Source of the DNA: Ferruginibacter lapsinanis
GTDB taxonomy: Bacteria > Bacteroidota > Bacteroidia > Chitinophagales > Chitinophagaceae
Assembly: GCF_020783315.1 (NCBI RefSeq)
Contig: NZ_CP086063.1
Coordinates: 682,001 to 746,000, forward strand
Reading direction: 5' to 3'
Length of the DNA stretch: 64,000 nt
Below the pieces are notes generated by a model. That model was not told the origin of the DNA and did not search any database. It worked only from the letters and a program-made list of their open reading frames with translations. Shown in pieces: positions 42,992 through 51,427 of this stretch (positions are counted from its first letter, which is position 1; the number at the start of each line of letters is the position of its first letter). Both the position numbers and the translations under genes were made by a program.

Positions 42992-44698
42992 ATGACCTTA
43001 GTAGTAATAATCATTGCACTTGCCTTAATTTTTGATTACATCAATGGATTTCACGATGCCGCTAACTCCATTGCCACTGTAGTTTCTACAAAAGTACTGA
43101 CGCCTTTTCAAGCTGTGCTATGGGCTGCACTGTTCAACTGCGCTGCTTATTTCATTTTTCAAGATCATGCCGTTGCAAATACTATCAGCAAAACCATACA
43201 TAAAGAGTTTATTACATTACCGGTAATTTTATCGGGTTTAATTGCAGCCATATTCTGGAATTTATTAACCTGGTGGTATGGTATTCCTTCTTCTTCTTCT
43301 CATACATTGATCGGCGGACTTGCCGGTGCAGCTATTGCACATGCGATCTCTATGAAAGGAATAGGTGTAAGCTGGGCAAGTATTATCGAAGCTGACACCA
43401 TCATTAAAACAGTACTATTTATTTTTCTGGCACCACTGATCGGGATGGCAATCTCTATATTTATAACCATTGTAACCATCATGAGAAATGTGTGGTTAAG
43501 AATTGGGATCATAGCAATAGCAACATTCTTTACTTTTATTTTATTCGACCAATTTGAGAGCAGTAAAATAGAGGAAGGAACACAAAAGTTTTTAAAAATT
43601 GATAAATATAAAGCTGACGTAAAGGCGGCAGAAGCCAAGCTAACCCTTTCTCCAGCCGATTCTTCTAATATTAAAACATTGGCTGAAGCAAAGGACAAAC
43701 TAACAAAAGCTACTGCTAATTACGAAAAAATAAAGCCCTTACTAGGTGATTATGATAATACCGGTGCTGCCTTTATCGCTAAAAAAGCCAATGAAGAAGG
43801 TGCTTTGAAAGAGATTGAAGCCAGTAAGCTAAAAGATGAAGTTAGAAATGCTAATGGATTTTTGATCCTGGAAGCAAAAGCAGTAGAAAGTAAGGCTGAT
43901 AATGAGGCGTATAAAAAAGCAAAAGAGCTGACAGAAAAATATAAAGAACCGCTGAAGCTATATTGCAATAAGACCATTTCATTAGACAGTACAATGATTT
44001 TGTTGAATACTATTTATTCTATCGCAGACCCTAATAAATCTAAGATAGAAACCAAGATATCTAGTTTCAACATAGAAAAATCGTTTACAAAAGACATTGA
44101 GAAATCCGACAACAGAGTAATTGCCTGGGGAATTGTATTTACCTCTCTTTTATTCTGTTTGATCTACATATATGTAGAAAAAATAAGAACTCCAACAGCT
44201 TTCAGGGTTGCCAATATGTTTAAGAAATTGCAGTTATTCAGCTCTGCTGCCTTCAGTATAGGACATGGCGGTAATGATGCACAAAAGGTAATGGGGGTAA
44301 TTGGCGTGGCGCTGATATCAAGCGGCCAGATACAAAATTTCTCAGACCTGCCTAATTGGGTTCCTATTTCGTGTTATTTAGCTATTGGTCTTGGCACCAT
44401 GAGTGGGGGTTGGAAAATTGTAAAGACCATGGGTACAAAGATCACAAAAGTTACGCCGCTTGAAGGTGTAGCAGCAGAAACTGCAGGGGCATTCACCCTA
44501 TTCTTTACCGGACAAATGGGTATCCCCGTTTCAACAACACATACAATTACAGGTTCTATCATGGGCGTAGGAGCCACTAAAAGATTAAGTGCTGTACGTT
44601 GGGGTGTTACTATCAATTTGTTGTGGGCCTGGGTACTAACAATTCCGGTAAGCGCCATCCTTGCGGCAATCGTTTACTGGATCGTATCGCTTTTTTAA
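42992..44698 (+). CDS. pit: Pit-family inorganic phosphate transporter with a large central insert
   Basis: 568 residues. Duplicated PHO4 motifs FDYINGFHDAANSIATVVST (near residue 12) and FSIGHGGNDAQKVMGVI (near 425) flank the substrate site. The two membrane halves are separated by an unusually long hydrophilic insert (about 190-375), Lys/Glu-rich and probably coiled coil (VKAAEAKLTLSP, EAKDKLTKATANYEKIKP). Low-affinity phosphate (metal-phosphate)/H+ symport at the inner membrane is expected. Second gene after the DUF47 gene. Confidence 0.93.
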   Translation: MTLVVIIIALALIFDYINGFHDAANSIATVVSTKVLTPFQAVLWAALFNCAAYFIFQDHAVANTISKTIHKEFITLPVILSGLIAAIFWNLLTWWYGIPSSSSHTLIGGLAGAAIAHAISMKGIGVSWASIIEADTIIKTVLFIFLAPLIGMAISIFITIVTIMRNVWLRIGIIAIATFFTFILFDQFESSKIEEGTQKFLKIDKYKADVKAAEAKLTLSPADSSNIKTLAEAKDKLTKATANYEKIKPLLGDYDNTGAAFIAKKANEEGALKEIEASKLKDEVRNANGFLILEAKAVESKADNEAYKKAKELTEKYKEPLKLYCNKTISLDSTMILLNTIYSIADPNKSKIETKISSFNIEKSFTKDIEKSDNRVIAWGIVFTSLLFCLIYIYVEKIRTPTAFRVANMFKKLQLFSSAAFSIGHGGNDAQKVMGVIGVALISSGQIQNFSDLPNWVPISCYLAIGLGTMSGGWKIVKTMGTKITKVTPLEGVAAETAGAFTLFFTGQMGIPVSTTHTITGSIMGVGATKRLSAVRWGVTINLLWAWVLTIPVSAILAAIVYWIVSLF

Positions 44699-44752
44699 CC
44701 TACAGACCAACAAAACCTTTACCTGTACCGCTTTTTTTAGTTTCTTTGCACC

Positions 44753-45778
44753 ATGAAGAAAATTTTAGTGACCGGTGGATGTGGCTATATCGGATCTCAT
44801 ACAATTGTAGACTTGATAGAAAACGGATACGAGGTTATTTCAATTGATAATAATTCCAGAAGTAGCTCGGATATTTTAACAGGAGTAGAAAGTATCACAG
44901 GAACACAGGTAAAAAATTATGTAGTTGATCTATGTAATTATGATGACACAAAACAAGTCTTCAAAGAAAATCCTGACATCGTAGGTATTATACATTTTGC
45001 AGCTTATAAATCGGTTGGAGAATCAGTTGGTAATCCATTGATGTATTTTGATAATAACCTGGCTTCTCTTGTTAATATTCTCAAATGCACGGAAGAATTT
45101 AATATCTCTAACTTTGTTTTTTCATCTTCCTGCACAGTTTACGGCAATCCCGACGAAATCCCTGTAACAGAAAGTACTCCGCAAAAGCCAGGAGAATCAC
45201 CTTACGGTATCACCAAACAAATGGGTGAACAAATAATTACAGAAACAATCAAAGTAGATAATATCCAAACGATCTTACTAAGATATTTCAACCCGGTTGG
45301 CGCTCACCCATCTATCCTGATCGGTGAAACACCGATAGGGAAACCAGCTAACCTGGTTCCGGCTATCACACAAACAGCAATAGGTAAATTACCTGCCATG
45401 CAGGTACATGGTAATGATTATCCTACAAGAGATGGAAGCTGTTTGAGGGATTATATACATATATGCGATATTGCACATGCACATACATTAGCACTCAACT
45501 ATCTTATTGATAAAAAAAATAAGACCAACTGTACTGTGTTCAATTTAGGAACAGGTAACGGCTATACAGTGCTGGAAGTGATAAAAACATTTGAAAAAGT
45601 AACAGGGCAACGTCTTAACTATACCATCGGACCAAGAAGAAACGGCGATGTAGTTGCCATTTACGCTAACAGGGATAAAGCAACCAAAGAATTGGGCTGG
45701 AACCCTCAATATACCCTGGAAGATATGATGCACACAGCATGGCAATGGGAATTAAAGCTAAAAAACGAGTTAAATTAA
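44753..45778 (+). CDS. galE: UDP-glucose 4-epimerase GalE
   Basis: 341 residues, extended SDR. NAD-binding GGCGYIGSHT at the N-terminus, SSSCTVYGNPDEIPVTE with the catalytic Ser region, and SPYGITK for the YxxxK pair. It interconverts UDP-glucose and UDP-galactose. A TTTCTTTG box (one mismatch to the consensus) ends 3 nt before the ATG, pointing to a leaderless mRNA. It is followed by the transketolase half 57 bp later. Confidence 0.94.
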   Translation: MKKILVTGGCGYIGSHTIVDLIENGYEVISIDNNSRSSSDILTGVESITGTQVKNYVVDLCNYDDTKQVFKENPDIVGIIHFAAYKSVGESVGNPLMYFDNNLASLVNILKCTEEFNISNFVFSSSCTVYGNPDEIPVTESTPQKPGESPYGITKQMGEQIITETIKVDNIQTILLRYFNPVGAHPSILIGETPIGKPANLVPAITQTAIGKLPAMQVHGNDYPTRDGSCLRDYIHICDIAHAHTLALNYLIDKKNKTNCTVFNLGTGNGYTVLEVIKTFEKVTGQRLNYTIGPRRNGDVVAIYANRDKATKELGWNPQYTLEDMMHTAWQWELKLKNELN

Positions 45779-45835
45779 AAACAAGCAAGTATATTGCACC
45801 CCATTTATTACCTATACAATTGAATAATTATTTAT

Positions 45836-46795
45836 ATGCTTAAAGAAATAGAGGTTACCGGCAACAAAGATACCCGTAGCGGTTTTGGAGATGGCATTGT
45901 AGAAGCTGCCAGAAAAAATGAAAATATTATTGCGCTTACAGCTGATCTATTGGGCTCAATGAAGTTAAACACCTTCATTAAAGAATTCCCTGAACGCTTT
46001 ATACAGTGCGGTATTGCAGAAGCTAACATGATAGGTGTAGCAGCTGGTTTAACTATTGGTGGCAAAATTCCTTATACCACTACTTTTGCCAACTTCAGTA
46101 CGGGCAGAGTGTATGATCAGATCCGTCAATCTGTTGCTTACAGCGGAAAAAATGTAAAAATCTGTGCATCACATGCCGGACTAACATTGGGAGAGGACGG
46201 TGCTACTCACCAGATATTGGAAGATATTGGATTAATGAAAATGTTACCGGGCATGACAGTGATCGTGCCTGCAGATTACAACCAAACAAAAGCTGCTACT
46301 AAAGCGATCGCTGAATATGAAGGTCCGGTATATCTACGTTTTGGCAGACCGGTATGGCCTATTTTTACTAAAGAAGAAGATTTTGTAATTGGTAAAGCAC
46401 AAAAATTATCTGATGGTAAAGATGTGAGCATTTTTGCTTGTGGTCACTTGGTTTGGAAAGCAGTTGAAGCCGGCAGAATTTTAGAAGAAAAAGGTATCAG
46501 CGTTGAAGTAATTAATATTCACACTATCAAACCTTTAGATGTTGATGCTGTTATTGCTTCTATCAGCAAAACAAAATGTGCTGTTACCTGCGAAGAACAT
46601 AATATCATTGGCGGATTAGGAGACAGCATTGCACAAGTTGCAGCTAAACATCTACCTATACCTATTGAATATATTGGTACTAATGACACTTTTGGAGAAA
46701 GCGGAAAGCCCTCTGAATTATTGACCAAATATGGTTTAGATGCTCCAAATATTGTTGACGCTGTGGAGAGAGTTATTGCAAGAAAGAATGCTTAA
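45836..46795 (+). CDS. Transketolase, C-terminal subunit
   Basis: 319 residues, the pyrimidine-binding plus C-terminal domains of a split transketolase. DSKL-type start is replaced by TRSGFGDGIVEAARKNENI; the catalytic Glu that activates thiamine diphosphate lies in CGIAEANMIGVAAGL; the DGATHQILEDIG loop is present. It must pair with an N-terminal subunit (ThDP-diphosphate-binding, about 280 residues), which normally precedes it. Here galE precedes it and the partner is absent from the window. Confidence 0.9.
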   Translation: MLKEIEVTGNKDTRSGFGDGIVEAARKNENIIALTADLLGSMKLNTFIKEFPERFIQCGIAEANMIGVAAGLTIGGKIPYTTTFANFSTGRVYDQIRQSVAYSGKNVKICASHAGLTLGEDGATHQILEDIGLMKMLPGMTVIVPADYNQTKAATKAIAEYEGPVYLRFGRPVWPIFTKEEDFVIGKAQKLSDGKDVSIFACGHLVWKAVEAGRILEEKGISVEVINIHTIKPLDVDAVIASISKTKCAVTCEEHNIIGGLGDSIAQVAAKHLPIPIEYIGTNDTFGESGKPSELLTKYGLDAPNIVDAVERVIARKNA

Positions 46796-46821
46796 TACAA
46801 ATCACCGTTAAACTTTTCGAT

Positions 46822-46850
46822 AAAAAACCAATCATACGATTGGTTTTTTT
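46822..46850 (+). terminator. Rho-independent terminator after the transketolase gene
   Basis: AACCAATC/GATTGGTT stem (extended by A/T pairs) with a 4-nt loop and a run of T. Close to the sigma-factor start. Confidence 0.9.
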
Positions 46851-46855
46851 ACTTT

Positions 46856-46863
46856 TATACTTG
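46856..46863 (+). promoter_or_regulatory. -7-like box of the sigma-factor gene (TATACTTG)
   Basis: One mismatch to TAnnTTTG, 10 nt before the ATG at 46874, directly behind the terminator. Confidence 0.35.
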
Positions 46864-46873
46864 CTTAACACTT

Positions 46874-47428
46874 ATGGCTGACAAACATTTAGATGACAAA
46901 GAGCTGTTGTTTCAGTTTAAAGAAGCTGCTACAAGAGAACGAGCCTATACCGGTATTATAAAAAAATATCAGGAGAAGCTCTATTGGCATATCCGCCGGA
47001 TGGTTGTAGACCATGAAGATGCAAATGATGTATTGCAGAATATGTTCATCAAAGTTTGGAAGGGATTAGATAATTTCAGAGAGGATAGTCAATTGTATAC
47101 ATGGTTGTATCGAATCGCCACTAATGAATGCCTAACATTCCTGGAACAGCAGAAAAAAAGGAGTTCAATATCATTGAGTGATGTTGATAATGGCATAAGC
47201 AATAAACTAAAGGCCGATACAAATTACGACAGCAATAAAATAGAATGGAAGCTGCAATTGGCTATGCAGCAATTGCCTGAAAAACAAAGAGTTGTATTCA
47301 ATCTTAGATATTATGATGAAATGCCATACGAAGAAATGAGCCGTGTACTTGAAACCAGTGAGGGTGCTTTAAAAGCAAGCTATCATCATGCAGTGAAAAA
47401 AATAGAAAGCTATATACTTAATAATTAA
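46874..47428 (+). CDS. ECF-type RNA polymerase sigma factor
   Basis: 184 residues. Region 2 at about 25-95 with DHEDANDVLQNMFIKVWKGL, and region 4 at about 125-180 with LPEKQRVVFNLRYYDEMPYE and ETSEGALKASYHHAVKKIE (helix-turn-helix). It directs RNA polymerase to a stress or surface regulon. The next gene encodes a likely membrane anti-sigma protein and the third a CpxP/Spy-like periplasmic protein, so an envelope-stress module is probable. Confidence 0.92.
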   Translation: MADKHLDDKELLFQFKEAATRERAYTGIIKKYQEKLYWHIRRMVVDHEDANDVLQNMFIKVWKGLDNFREDSQLYTWLYRIATNECLTFLEQQKKRSSISLSDVDNGISNKLKADTNYDSNKIEWKLQLAMQQLPEKQRVVFNLRYYDEMPYEEMSRVLETSEGALKASYHHAVKKIESYILNN

Positions 47429-47458
47429 ACTTAGGGATCAAAAAAATGTCTTACTAAA

Positions 47459-48211
47459 GTGATGGAAAGAAGCACCGACATATTAAATGAGTTAAAAGAT
47501 ATCAGTCCTTTATTGGCGGAGATCGGAAGGGAAAATATTTTCTCTGTTCCGCAAGGTTATTTCGATAACATAAGTGATACGGTGTTGATCTGCATTAAAG
47601 AAGAACACGGCATTTCAACAACAGTTAATACAGGCAGCGTTCCTCAAGGTTATTTCGATAACCTTGCTTCATCTATTTTAGATAAAATAAAAAATCAACC
47701 AATAAATGCTACAGATGAAATAAGAGAATTATCACCGGTTCTACATAGCATTCAACATAAAAATGTATTTGAAGTACCTGTAAATTATTTTGCTGATCTG
47801 CCTGAAACCATCAGCAGCAAAACACAAACAAAACAAACCGGCAAGTTGGTACGTATGTCAAGCCGCATAGCTAAATATGCTGTTGCTGCTATGCTTACCG
47901 GTGCTGTAGCATTGGGAGTTTATAAACTTTTTGATAAGCCTGTAAATATTGTACAAGTGGAACAATCGCAAGCTTTTGCAACATTAGACCCCATTATTGA
48001 ACAGGGAAAAAATATGAATGATAAACAGTTTAATGAAACACTTAATAATTTATCTGAAGAAGCCATTGCTAAATATTTAGAGAAGAATGCAAGCGAAAAA
48101 GATGTTGCCGTATTAGTGTCTTCAATTGATCAAAGTTCACTGCCTAATGAAGATGATTATTTATTAGATGAAAAAACCCTTGAAAAATATCTAAGCAGTA
48201 CAAATAATTAA
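47459..48211 (+). CDS. Membrane protein with VPxxYF repeats, probable anti-sigma factor
   Basis: 250 residues. Three repeats in the cytoplasmic N-terminal part: FSVPQGYFDN (near residue 30), SVPQGYFDN (near 60) and FEVPVNYFAD (near 103). One membrane helix at about 139-157 (AKYAVAAMLTGAVALGVYKL), then a Glu/Asp-rich extracytoplasmic tail. No zinc-binding HxxxCxxC motif, so it is not a ZAS-type. The position directly after an ECF sigma gene and the topology suggest an anti-sigma factor; unproven. Confidence 0.7.
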   Translation: MMERSTDILNELKDISPLLAEIGRENIFSVPQGYFDNISDTVLICIKEEHGISTTVNTGSVPQGYFDNLASSILDKIKNQPINATDEIRELSPVLHSIQHKNVFEVPVNYFADLPETISSKTQTKQTGKLVRMSSRIAKYAVAAMLTGAVALGVYKLFDKPVNIVQVEQSQAFATLDPIIEQGKNMNDKQFNETLNNLSEEAIAKYLEKNASEKDVAVLVSSIDQSSLPNEDDYLLDEKTLEKYLSSTNN

Positions 48212-48213
48212 CC

Positions 48214-48642
48214 ATGAAAAAAATCTACTTTATATTGATCATTTTTGCAACATTTTTCAATGTAGCAAAAGCACAACAACCCCCGGTTGATGAAAAAAAA
48301 CAACAGGATAATATTGAAGCGTTGAAAGTTGCCTTCATCAGCAAAGAGCTAGACCTTACTCCAGAAGAAGCACAAAAATTTTGGCCGATCTATAATCAAT
48401 ATTCCAAAGAGTTGGCAGTTGCTTCGCAAGACAACCCGGATGTATTAGACAGGGATGAAAAAGTATTGAATGTAAGAAAACGTTACAAAGAACAATTTGT
48501 AAAAGTGCTTGGTCAACCCAGGATAAATAAGATGTATGGAGCTGAAGGACGCTTTCATAAGCTGCTGATAAAAGCAATGCGTAAACAACAGAATATGCAC
48601 CAAAATAAACCTAATCGTCCCTATTTAAAGAGAAGTTTTTAA
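48214..48642 (+). CDS. Periplasmic CpxP/Spy-like protein
   Basis: 142 residues. Signal peptide (about 1-20, ending VAKAQ), then a helical protein: KELDLTPEEAQKFWPIYNQY, with a long charged helix ending in a basic tail (KAMRKQQNMHQNKPNRPYLK). The LTPEEAxxFWPIY block is common in small Bacteroidota periplasmic proteins that resemble the LTXXQ (CpxP/Spy) chaperones. It starts 2 bp after the anti-sigma candidate, so it is in the same operon. Confidence 0.72.
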   Translation: MKKIYFILIIFATFFNVAKAQQPPVDEKKQQDNIEALKVAFISKELDLTPEEAQKFWPIYNQYSKELAVASQDNPDVLDRDEKVLNVRKRYKEQFVKVLGQPRINKMYGAEGRFHKLLIKAMRKQQNMHQNKPNRPYLKRSF

Positions 48643-48665
48643 GATTGAGAGCGAAAATAGAATAC

Positions 48666-48697
48666 AAAAAGAGCACAGATAAAATCTGTGCTCTTTT
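48666..48697 (+). terminator. Rho-independent terminator after the sigma-factor operon
   Basis: 14-bp stem (AAAAGAGCACAGAT/ATCTGTGCTCTTTT) with a 3-nt loop. Confidence 0.92.
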
Positions 48698-48834
48698 AAT
48701 TATTGCGTAAAAACTTTATCAGTATAACAAAACAAATTAATCTGAAATTTTTTGTTAAAACCTCTTTACTTATAATTTTAAACAAAGAGCTATGTATGTT
48801 GATTTAGTATCTTTATACTTCAGTATTAAATTTT

Positions 48835-49161
48835 GTGAAAAGACGACTTACCTATACATACATTATTGCTGTATTTCTCGTCGGCATATTCCTTACAGCC
48901 GGTTTTACATCTATACTGCCTATCCTTTCTCGCCAGTTTTCCTGTATACAAAATATAAAAACTGACGCTGAAAAAGCTGAAACTGAAAAAGAAATTGAAA
49001 AGCCCTGTAAAGAATATTATCATTTACATACAAATAATATTCTACCTGCGGATATCAAGTTTGTTGAACTGATCAAACCTCAGGAGTATACTGATAAGTG
49101 TATTCAGTTATTTATCCGTACTATCCTAACCCCTCCTCCCGAAAAACCGATTGTTACTTAG
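48835..49161 (+). CDS. Small membrane-anchored protein of unknown function
   Basis: 108 residues from a GTG start (KRRLTYTYIIAVFLVGIFLT). One membrane segment at about 8-28, then a Lys/Glu-rich soluble part with two Cys (SCIQNIK, KPCKEYY) and a third at KCIQLF. Not recognised. It lies alone, upstream of the S74-like gene by 81 bp on the same strand. The start codon is uncertain. Confidence 0.5.
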   Translation: MKRRLTYTYIIAVFLVGIFLTAGFTSILPILSRQFSCIQNIKTDAEKAETEKEIEKPCKEYYHLHTNNILPADIKFVELIKPQEYTDKCIQLFIRTILTPPPEKPIVT

Positions 49162-49242
49162 TTTTCGTTTTTAATTGACTCGTGTATCTGCTATCAAAGA
49201 TGGCAGGTAGTACTATTTTATTACTTTTTAAATATTAAAATC

Positions 49243-49680
49243 ATGAAACCAATTCATATAAAGTATGTAAGAGCTTTACTATTTTCTGTCGTTATTTCTT
49301 TATCCGGGTCTACAGCTTCTTCACAAAGCACAACTGATAAAGACATCAAAAAAAATATCACTCCCATTGAAAATGCAACCGCCAGTTTAATACAATTAGA
49401 ACCTCAAAAATTTGAGTATAATGTTAATGCATACAAACAATTAAACCTTCCAAAAGGAGTACAGTATGGATTTTTGACCGAAAACGTTCTACATATCTTA
49501 CCCGAATTAGTAACTAAAAAAAATGTACGATACAGCTACGGAAAAAATGATACCAGGAATGCATTGATCAGTACAATAGACAATAACAATCTTACTCCAT
49601 TCCTGGTTGCTTCCATTAAAGAGTTGCATGAAGAGATCCAGCGACTAAAAGAATTAATAGAGACTATGAAAAAAAGTTAA
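49243..49680 (+). CDS. Secreted protein with a stand-alone S74 (intramolecular chaperone)-like domain
   Basis: 145 residues. Signal peptide (about 1-27) followed directly by a Peptidase_S74-like domain: DKDIKKNITPIENATASLIQ, LEPQKFEYN, YGFLTENVLHILPELV, then the terminal coiled coil ASIKELHEEIQRLKELIE. In S74 domains the self-cleavage dyad is Ser and Lys in SDxxxK; here the Ser position is Thr (TDKDIK). There is no fibre stalk to be released, so it is either inactive or acts in trans. A terminator follows. Confidence 0.75.
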   Translation: MKPIHIKYVRALLFSVVISLSGSTASSQSTTDKDIKKNITPIENATASLIQLEPQKFEYNVNAYKQLNLPKGVQYGFLTENVLHILPELVTKKNVRYSYGKNDTRNALISTIDNNNLTPFLVASIKELHEEIQRLKELIETMKKS

Positions 49681-49688
49681 AGAAGTAT

Positions 49689-50432
49689 TCACCCCCTTTT
49701 TAGAAAGGGGGTTTTTATATCATGGTAAAATAAAAAGGTCCAGTTTTCTGTTTCTCCCTGTTGCCACCATTGTTGTCTTAACTCCATGCATTTTCTGCCA
49801 TCAAAATCATATTTAGCAATGAATTTATTTTTCATTTGTTGCAATTGAGGTGCCACATCTCCGCCAAAGAAAATAATTTCCCCTTCTTCTTTTATCCAAA
49901 AAACGCCATGATGCGGAGAGTGTCCGCCAGTAACCTCAAATTGTATATAATCATCAATGGTTTCAACATCTCCCATTAAATGAACCTTATCGGAATGTTG
50001 CAATAGTTGTATTTTCTCAACTACATAGGTGGGCTCTCCTTTTTCTAATGCTGCGTCTAATTCATTTTTATTTACATAATAGGTCGCATTGGGAAAACTT
50101 AAAAAAAACTGATTCAATTGTTCATCTTTAATAGCCATCCCATTGGTATGGTCTTTATGCAAGTGACTCAACAGTACTTTAGTTACTTCTAATGCACCGA
50201 TGCCATTATCCATTAAATTTTTATGTATTTGCAAAATACCGTTTTGAGTAAACCCCAACCCTGCATCTATCACAATAATATCTTTTGAAGTTACTACGCA
50301 AAATGGCTGTACTTCTACCAGCAAGCTTCCCACAGGTCTTTGCTGTAAATCATCTTTTTCTTTGTTAAAAGGAATAAATTGCTTGGTTCTATCTACTGTA
50401 AAAGCACCTTCGCTAAGTGGAATGATCTTCAA
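49689..50432 (-). CDS. Metallo-beta-lactamase fold hydrolase
   Basis: 247 residues. The metal-binding HLHKDHTNG motif (HxHxDH, near residue 95), H of TGGHSPHHG and D of FFGGDVAP are in place. It resembles the AHL-lactonase/glyoxalase-like branch but no family can be chosen. The last codons overlap the terminator of the convergent S74-like gene. A heptamer repeat element lies just upstream of its start. Confidence 0.82.
   Translation of the reverse strand: MKIIPLSEGAFTVDRTKQFIPFNKEKDDLQQRPVGSLLVEVQPFCVVTSKDIIVIDAGLGFTQNGILQIHKNLMDNGIGALEVTKVLLSHLHKDHTNGMAIKDEQLNQFFLSFPNATYYVNKNELDAALEKGEPTYVVEKIQLLQHSDKVHLMGDVETIDDYIQFEVTGGHSPHHGVFWIKEEGEIIFFGGDVAPQLQQMKNKFIAKYDFDGRKCMELRQQWWQQGETENWTFLFYHDIKTPFLKRG
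49692..49716 (+). terminator. Rho-independent terminator after the S74-like gene
   Basis: CCCCCTTT/AAAGGGGG stem, 4-nt loop, five T. It overlaps the 3' end of the opposing MBL gene, whose last residues it encodes. Confidence 0.85.
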
Positions 50433-50433
50433 G

Positions 50434-50507
50434 AGTTATAAATTATAAATGATAAATTATTCTCCGCAAAATTACGGCAGAGATTCTATAACTCATCATT
50501 TGTATTC
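50434..50507. repeat. Heptamer inverted-repeat element upstream of the MBL gene
   Basis: Left arm AGTTATA, AATTATA, AATGATA, AATTATT (50434-50461, exact 7-bp period). Right arm TATAACT, CATCATT, TGTATTC (50487-50507), weaker. Arms are largely complementary. Confidence 0.7.
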
Positions 50508-50579
50508 TCCATAAATCGAAACAGATCTTGTAGCTTAAGATCGCTTTTGTTAATTGGAGTTATCTATGCTGCCAGTCAG

Positions 50580-51368
50580 CTATTCTTCATATATAAATGT
50601 CTCTTCTACTTTCTGCAAGCTTTTGTTAAAAAATTGCCTGTCTAAAAATTGGCGAAGATCATAGCTGATCAACGGTAAGAACATAGCTTTAAAATAATAT
50701 CTTTTTTTATTCTGATAAATGATCAGGGTAACCATTGGGCCGTCGCAACACATACGTGGAGGCCATCGTAGCGTTTTTATCTGAGCATAACGCAATATTT
50801 TATTGAGCTTTTCCAGTTCGTAAACATTAAGCTTACCTGAATAATTATCATTTCTGGTGGTATCAGTAATGCCATCTCCGTTGTCTGTAACCTTTAAGTT
50901 TCCTTCCTTATCAATCTGTAAATGAAGTCCGTAGCAATTTCCCATACATCTGCTGGAATGATAAATGATCGAATCAAAAGCAAAATTTCGATCAGCATAT
51001 AAATACTTAGATTTAAAAACAATAGATTTTCTAGGTGAAAAATATTTCTTAGCCAGTTTAGATACCGGTGCTAGCATAAAACTATCGTCTCTGTTATACA
51101 CATACTTAAAAATGTATTTTTTTATATCCTTCTTTGATTTTTTTCCATAAAGCGGAGTAGTTCCTGAAGTGAACGTTATTTTTTTCCGCTTTTGTTTTAC
51201 GTGGAGATCATCCAACACAACATCATCAATATTTTCTATTTGGGCTGCATTGTTTTCATCCTGGATCATCAGGCAGTCTTGTCTGTTAGAAAAATATAGC
51301 CCGTCAAGTCTTGGATAACTTGAACAAGCACTGAGAGAAATGATCAATATAATTGCCAGTATTCTCAT
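50580..51368 (-). CDS. Lipoprotein with DUF6438-like domain
   Basis: 262 residues from the ATG at 51368, which is followed by a normal signal peptide RILAIILIISLSAC (lipobox LSAC). The frame is open 11 codons upstream, but that part is basic and not needed. The second half has SSRCMGNCYGLHLQIDKEG and the PPRMCCDGPMVTLIIY block, similar to DUF6438 proteins. Role unknown. It lies downstream of rodA on the same strand, 60 bp away. Confidence 0.65.
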   Translation of the reverse strand: MRILAIILIISLSACSSYPRLDGLYFSNRQDCLMIQDENNAAQIENIDDVVLDDLHVKQKRKKITFTSGTTPLYGKKSKKDIKKYIFKYVYNRDDSFMLAPVSKLAKKYFSPRKSIVFKSKYLYADRNFAFDSIIYHSSRCMGNCYGLHLQIDKEGNLKVTDNGDGITDTTRNDNYSGKLNVYELEKLNKILRYAQIKTLRWPPRMCCDGPMVTLIIYQNKKRYYFKAMFLPLISYDLRQFLDRQFFNKSLQKVEETFIYEE

Positions 51369-51427
51369 AAATATTTTTAGTAATCTGCCCCTGTTCAACA
51401 CTCATACTTCCTCGTCGTTATATATAA

